Positions 60,756-64,000 of a stretch of DNA of 64,000 bases are shown piece after piece (within the stretch, counting starts at the first letter, position 1; every line of letters starts with the position of its first letter). A program made the translations under genes and the position numbers. The notes under the pieces were generated by a model. That model was not told the DNA's origin. It made no database searches and saw nothing but the letters and a program-made list of their open reading frames with translations. Origin of the DNA: Ruminococcus sp. (lineage in GTDB: Bacteria; Bacillota; Clostridia; Oscillospirales; Ruminococcaceae); assembly GCF_017549005.1 (NCBI RefSeq), contig NZ_JAFYYT010000002.1, positions 83,973 to 147,972 on the forward strand, in the 5' to 3' direction.

Positions 60756-60856
60756 TTCGTTTATTTTATCACCACGCTGCTTGTTATTTCATTTATTATA
60801 TACTAAGTATACCATAAAAACGACTTAAAATCAATAGAAATCTCATATTATAAGTC

Positions 60857-60883
60857 GCTCCCTGTGCTTAGAACACAGGGAGC
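60857..60883. terminator. Hairpin, likely terminator
   Basis: GCTCCCTGTG-cttagaa-CACAGGGAGC, 10 bp, followed on the plus strand by TTTCTTC. It lies between kptA and the fragment at 60923. Confidence 0.55.
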
Positions 60884-60922
60884 TTTCTTCATATTCAATA
60901 CATCATTTATATTGTCATGTTT

Positions 60923-61135
60923 TCAACCATAAATTATCTTTTGAAAGACATCAGGACTTACCAAATCATAATCAGTAAGATCTATTATCTCAAACGAATG
61001 TGGCAAGTCATACAGTAATTCGCCATTTTCCAGTTTGCCATGAAGTTCATAACATCCTTCCATTTCATTAATCGGGGTATCAACAATATGATTAAAATAT
61101 TTTTCAAAGCAATCAATGCAATAACACTTTTTATC
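60923..61135 (-). pseudogene. Open fragment of a small protein, no normal start
   Basis: Seventy codons open from a TGA at 61138 to the stop at 60923: KCYCIDCFEKYFNHIVDTPINEMEG, then CYELHGKLENGELLYDLPHSFEIIDL. It reads like coding sequence, but the only ATG is internal (61063). It is either a 5'-truncated gene or one with a rare start codon. Family unknown. Confidence 0.35.
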
Positions 61136-61587
61136 TCAATTCTTACGTAATTAAAAAGGACTATTTTTTCTCCCGACTCTTTAACTTACATTAGGACTCT
61201 CTATAAAACTGAGTATGATATTCAGTTTACCATATTGGTTGGATAATAAAACAATATGTTGTACTTGACATGTCAGTCAATTATGTGGTAATATACTTAT
61301 ATGCTACTTAATCTTGATTCACTTGTAATGTAGAATAGAATATGATTATTATATTAACAAGCTGACGATAAAAGAAAAATTATCTCAGAAAATGATGATA
61401 TCACTGCTTTTATTCAGTTGCTGGTTTTAATAGTATTCTATTACAATAATACAAACATATAAATTATATGATTGAGGTTACAGCAGATTGATTTATCGTT
61501 ATATTTGATGACTACGCATTTATCTAATAAAGAATTTAAGAATATAAAGAATGAGAAGAATTTGTGTTATAATTTTTAATACATTGA
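61136..61587. other. AT-rich intergenic region with a palindromic promoter
   Basis: No gene is seen. TTGACA (61265) with an 18-bp spacer and TAATAT (61289-61294) looks like a promoter. Its -35 sits in TTGACATGTCAGTCAA, which contains TGACA/TGTCA and TTGAC/GTCAA symmetry, so a repressor could bind there. Confidence 0.4.
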
Positions 61588-61616
61588 TTGCTTTTGTGTT
61601 TCCTGTATTATATAAT
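61588..61616 (+). promoter_or_regulatory. Promoter of the AMP-binding enzyme gene
   Basis: TTGCTT, a 17-bp spacer, TATAAT (61611-61616). The start is near 61623, with AAAGGAG before ATG 61658. Confidence 0.7.
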
Positions 61617-61657
61617 TGTATAGTTTGATCAACACAAAAATCTATAAAGGAGTTAAA

Positions 61658-63145
61658 ATGAATAATACCATTCTTAGCGTAATTTCTGGTTACGCAGCTA
61701 CAAAATCCAATCGAATTGCTGTTATATCAAATAAAGAACAGCTTACATATTCAGAATTCTGGAAAGAAATCTGCAGAGCAGCTCATTTTTTCAGAGAAAA
61801 CGGCATAAATAAGGGGGATTTGGTCGCCATAAAAGCTGCACAGAGTTCGAGTTATTTAATCTGCTACTACGGATTACAGCTTGCAGGCGCTGTTCCATGT
61901 GCTCTTGAACAAAATATGCCATCAAGCTCAACAGTACAAGTTGCCTTAAAATTGAAAACAGTTGCTGTTATTTCCGAAAGAATTGCCATAAATGATTTAC
62001 CTGATAATCTGAAATATTTCTCAATGCAGGAAATTCGTTCAAAAAGCAGCTCGCTTGCAGATGATCTGAGCGGTCTTGAATTTCCGTCTGAAAATGACAC
62101 ACAGATCATCATGTTTACAACAGGTACAACAGGCGCATCAAAGGGTGTTGAAATTTCATTCAAAGCAATGGGTGCATCTGAACAAAAAATCGCTGATTTC
62201 CTTGATATGAAGTACTACGCTGAGCATGGTGTGTTTATTACTCCTACTCCGCTTAATCACGCAAAGGGAATATGGGAAACAGGAGGAATGCTCCGCAGCG
62301 GAGGAACAGTTTATATCCTTCGTGGAATGGCTGATTTAAAGGCATACTTCAAGGCACTTGACTATCCGTGTGAAAAATTGGTCCTTTCACTTGTTCCCGC
62401 AAATCTCAGAATCCTTATAACTATGGTACCTGATGAATTCGCAAAATATGCTGACAAAATAGGTGACATCAAGCTCGGTACAGCACCATTGCTTGAGCAT
62501 GATAAGGAGCTTTCAATGAAATTGCTCCCGAATACTAATTTTCACAACGCATACGGTTCATCTGAGGCAGGTATTCTCTCAAATCTTGTTTTCAATAAGC
62601 ATAAAGGTCTTGAATACTGCATAGGACAGCTTTTGCCGAATAATGAAGCAATTGTTGTAGATGATGAGCGTAAGCCAATAAAATCATCTAAGGAAAACAT
62701 GGGCAAACTTGCATTCAGAAGCAATTCAGTAATGAAAGGCTATTACAACGAGCCTGAGCTTACAGCTGAAATTCTTGAAGACGGAATAGTCTATACAAAT
62801 GATTTCGGCTATGTTGATGAAAACGGCTTTGTATTTGTAAGAGGACGTGCTGATGATGTTATCAACACAGGCGGACTTAAGGTTGCGCCGGAGGAGGTCG
62901 AGTCAGCCGCTATCCGCATTGAAGGAATAAAGGATTGTATCTGTATCGCAGAAAAAAATGAGCTTTACGGCAATTCACTTAAACTTCTTGTTGTAATGAA
63001 AGAAAAGGGCACTATGGATGCATACGAAATCCGCCGTCAGCTTTCACACAGCCTTGAGCCTTACAAAACTCCTAATAAGATTGAAGAGGTTGATGAGGTT
63101 GCAAGAACCTACAACGGAAAGATGAACAGAAAATTTTACAGATAA
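61658..63145 (+). CDS. Class I adenylate-forming enzyme (acyl/aryl-CoA synthetase-like)
   Basis: A 495-residue AMP-binding protein. P-loop IMFTTGTTGASKGVEIS, HNAYGSSEAGI (A5), YTNDFGYVDENGFVFVRGRADDVINTGGLKVAPEEVE (A7-A8) and the catalytic Lys in YNGKMNRK (A10) are intact. It would activate a carboxylic acid with ATP and transfer it to CoA or a carrier protein. Substrate is not predictable. It stands alone with its own promoter and terminator; no carrier protein or NRPS partner is nearby. GC is lower than in the core genes. Confidence 0.92.
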   Translation: MNNTILSVISGYAATKSNRIAVISNKEQLTYSEFWKEICRAAHFFRENGINKGDLVAIKAAQSSSYLICYYGLQLAGAVPCALEQNMPSSSTVQVALKLKTVAVISERIAINDLPDNLKYFSMQEIRSKSSSLADDLSGLEFPSENDTQIIMFTTGTTGASKGVEISFKAMGASEQKIADFLDMKYYAEHGVFITPTPLNHAKGIWETGGMLRSGGTVYILRGMADLKAYFKALDYPCEKLVLSLVPANLRILITMVPDEFAKYADKIGDIKLGTAPLLEHDKELSMKLLPNTNFHNAYGSSEAGILSNLVFNKHKGLEYCIGQLLPNNEAIVVDDERKPIKSSKENMGKLAFRSNSVMKGYYNEPELTAEILEDGIVYTNDFGYVDENGFVFVRGRADDVINTGGLKVAPEEVESAAIRIEGIKDCICIAEKNELYGNSLKLLVVMKEKGTMDAYEIRRQLSHSLEPYKTPNKIEEVDEVARTYNGKMNRKFYR

Positions 63146-63157
63146 GATAATTATATC

Positions 63158-63216
63158 CTGAATCCGTGAGACTGATTGCCTGAAATGGGCTAACCCCCAC
63201 ACGGATTCAGGCTTTT
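63158..63216 (+). terminator. Hairpin after the AMP-binding enzyme gene
   Basis: CTGAATCCGTG (63158-63168) pairs with CACGGATTCAG (63200-63210), followed by GCTTTT; the loop is long (31 nt). Confidence 0.55.
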
Positions 63217-63585
63217 AAATGCGCTATTATCTGAACGAAGAAATACAGCAAATTTCATATTAATTCCGCCATCATAAACAGCCATTGCACAGTCAAAAGA
63301 AAACGGCATATAGCCATATTCCCCTATATTTACGGCTTTTACGGGCATAAAAAATAACCCTTATTTTGTATTAAAATAAGGGTTCCGATATGCCAAAGTA
63401 CGCCAATTTTGATACAACCATGAGGGCGTATTCTTTTGGTACCTCGCGATTTCTTTTGCTATACTACGAATTCTTTTGGTTGTTGCGTTTTCTTTTGATC
63501 TATCATGATTCACACTTATATAGCTGTGTATCATAATGTATTAGTTATTTTTATAAACTATCATCAACTTATAATCATCTCATAC
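63217..63585. other. Gene-poor region with hairpin and periodic repeats
   Basis: A perfect AACCCTTATTTT / AAAATAAGGGTT hairpin (63356-63384) ends in TTTTTT on the minus strand. Short minus-strand frames on both sides (52 residues at 63190-63348; an open run over 63385-63500) look partly coding, but neither is convincing. The TTCTTTTG repeats are listed separately. Confidence 0.45.
63431..63497. repeat. Four TTCTTTTG boxes spaced by 20 bases
   Basis: TTCTTTTG begins at 63431, 63451, 63471 and 63490, so the spacing is 20, 20 and 19 bases. The intervening 12 bases differ. This could be a binding-site array or an old mobile-element end. Confidence 0.6.
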
Positions 63586-63885
63586 TCAAAATTTTATTAA
63601 TTCCTCATTATTAAGTAGAATTCCATAAACAATTTTTTGCTGTTCACGATTCTCAATACCGAGTTCAAATACGCGTTTTAACTTATCAGACAATATCTCA
63701 TTTTTGTGTTCAACAAAATATTTCTGATATTTTTCAGAGTATACCAAATTAAACCACATATAATCATTAAAATCAACTTTTGAATAATCAAATGAATCCG
63801 GATCTAAAACAAAGCAATCCGTGAAGGGAAACCGAGCATATTGTATTAAGAAAATTCTACGATATTTCTTGATTTTTCGGCAGTT
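63586..63885 (-). pseudogene. 5'-truncated gene next to a transposase
   Basis: About 99 codons are open on the minus strand, ending at the TGA at 63586: DPDSFDYSKVDFNDYMWFNLVYSEKYQKYF, then KLKRVFELGIENREQQKIVYGILLNNEELIKF. Composition is protein-like, but there is no start codon; the only ATG lies in the middle. The frame is cut where the transposase promoter begins (63869-63897), which suggests an insertion removed its 5' end. Family unknown. Confidence 0.45.
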
Positions 63886-63897
63886 TTATGGTATAAT
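63869..63897 (+). promoter_or_regulatory. Promoter of the right-edge transposase-like gene
   Basis: TTGATT, a 17-bp spacer, TATAAT. Confidence 0.65.
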
Positions 63898-63930
63898 ATA
63901 TATATCATAAAACGAAGGTCGGTGTGCAGT

Positions 63931-64000
63931 ATGTCTGAGCAGAATACAGTAAATAATGATATCTCATTGGCTCAGGAAAATGCTGCGCTCCGTAATAAAG
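63931..64000 (+). CDS. Start of a probable IS66-type transposase
   Basis: Only 23 codons are in the window: MSEQNTVNNDISLAQENAALRNK. An acidic start followed by an AxEN-(A)ALRNK helix is typical of the N-terminus of IS66 TnpC proteins, where it begins a coiled coil. It has a good promoter but a weak SD. The neighbouring truncated gene supports an insertion. The identity rests on very little sequence. Confidence 0.45.
   Translation, partial: MSEQNTVNNDISLAQENAALRNK

Noticed and set aside
63190-63348. Minus-strand 52-residue frame (PVKAVNIGEYGYMPFS...)
   Set aside because: It has a protein-like look, but its ATG follows directly on a terminator hairpin and T-run, there is no SD, and its end lies in another hairpin; not convincing as a gene.
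1-64000. tRNA, rRNA or CRISPR loci
   Set aside because: I looked for tRNA arms with CCA/TTCGA loops, rRNA landmarks and regular direct repeats with spacers, and found none.

Overview
The window looks like a piece of the chromosome of a cellulosome-forming Ruminococcus, close to the R. flavefaciens / R. champanellensis / R. albus group. The evidence is: several secreted glycoside hydrolases ending in R. flavefaciens-style dockerins, long Thr-rich linkers, a type III-like cohesin on a small scaffoldin, a probable mannan phosphorylase, and Firmicutes housekeeping synteny (spoIIA-type operon, lepA-hemW, ftsEX with an M23 and an S41 protease, ddl-DUF1934-argS). Identities are by reading; no searches were run.

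Region by region. (1) 0-10 kb: the 3' part of a DUF2974 gene, two dockerin GH9 cellulases (CBM4-Ig-GH9 and GH9-CBM3c), a GT2 glycosyltransferase, a DIP1984 protein, and an LRR-cohesin-dockerin protein that looks like an adaptor scaffoldin. (2) 10-18.6 kb: comF, a palindromic repeat cluster, an rRNA methyltransferase, a class A PBP with an EF-hand-like loop and a Gly/Ala repeat tail, a BofC-like protein, two redox genes, and a SpoIIAA-SpoIIAB-SigF operon. (3) 18.6-24.9 kb: a dockerin GH5 behind a perfect consensus promoter, then lepA, two small membrane proteins and hemW. (4) 24.9-37.8 kb: minus-strand housekeeping: lysS, greA, S41 protease, M23 hydrolase, ftsX, ftsE, a CdaR-like regulator, argS, DUF1934, and a D-Ala-D-Ala ligase homologue with altered metal ligands. 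(5) 38-53 kb: GH130 phosphorylase and galactokinase (divergent), cupin, GNAT proteins, a large dockerin protein with two GH11-like modules, a BspA-type repeat protein, a MATE transporter, a YczE-like protein, alpha/beta hydrolase, glycerate kinase and carbonic anhydrase. (6) 53-57 kb: an ECF sigma/anti-sigma pair with an extracellular domain, a MATE remnant, and a CotH-dockerin gene lacking its 5' end. (7) 57-64 kb: visibly AT-rich accessory DNA with orphan immunity-type genes, a KptA-containing cluster, decayed gene fragments, an acyl-CoA-synthetase-like enzyme and, at the right edge, the start of what looks like an IS66 transposase.

How they work together: GH9, GH9 and GH5 carry near-identical dockerins and should dock on one cohesin class. 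The scaffoldin and the CotH protein share a second dockerin class, and the double GH11-like protein has a third. This suggests a multi-tier complex on the cell surface. GH130 and galactokinase would process the imported manno-oligosaccharides and galactose. The ECF sigma/anti-sigma pair is a candidate outside-in sensor for such a system; that link is inference only.
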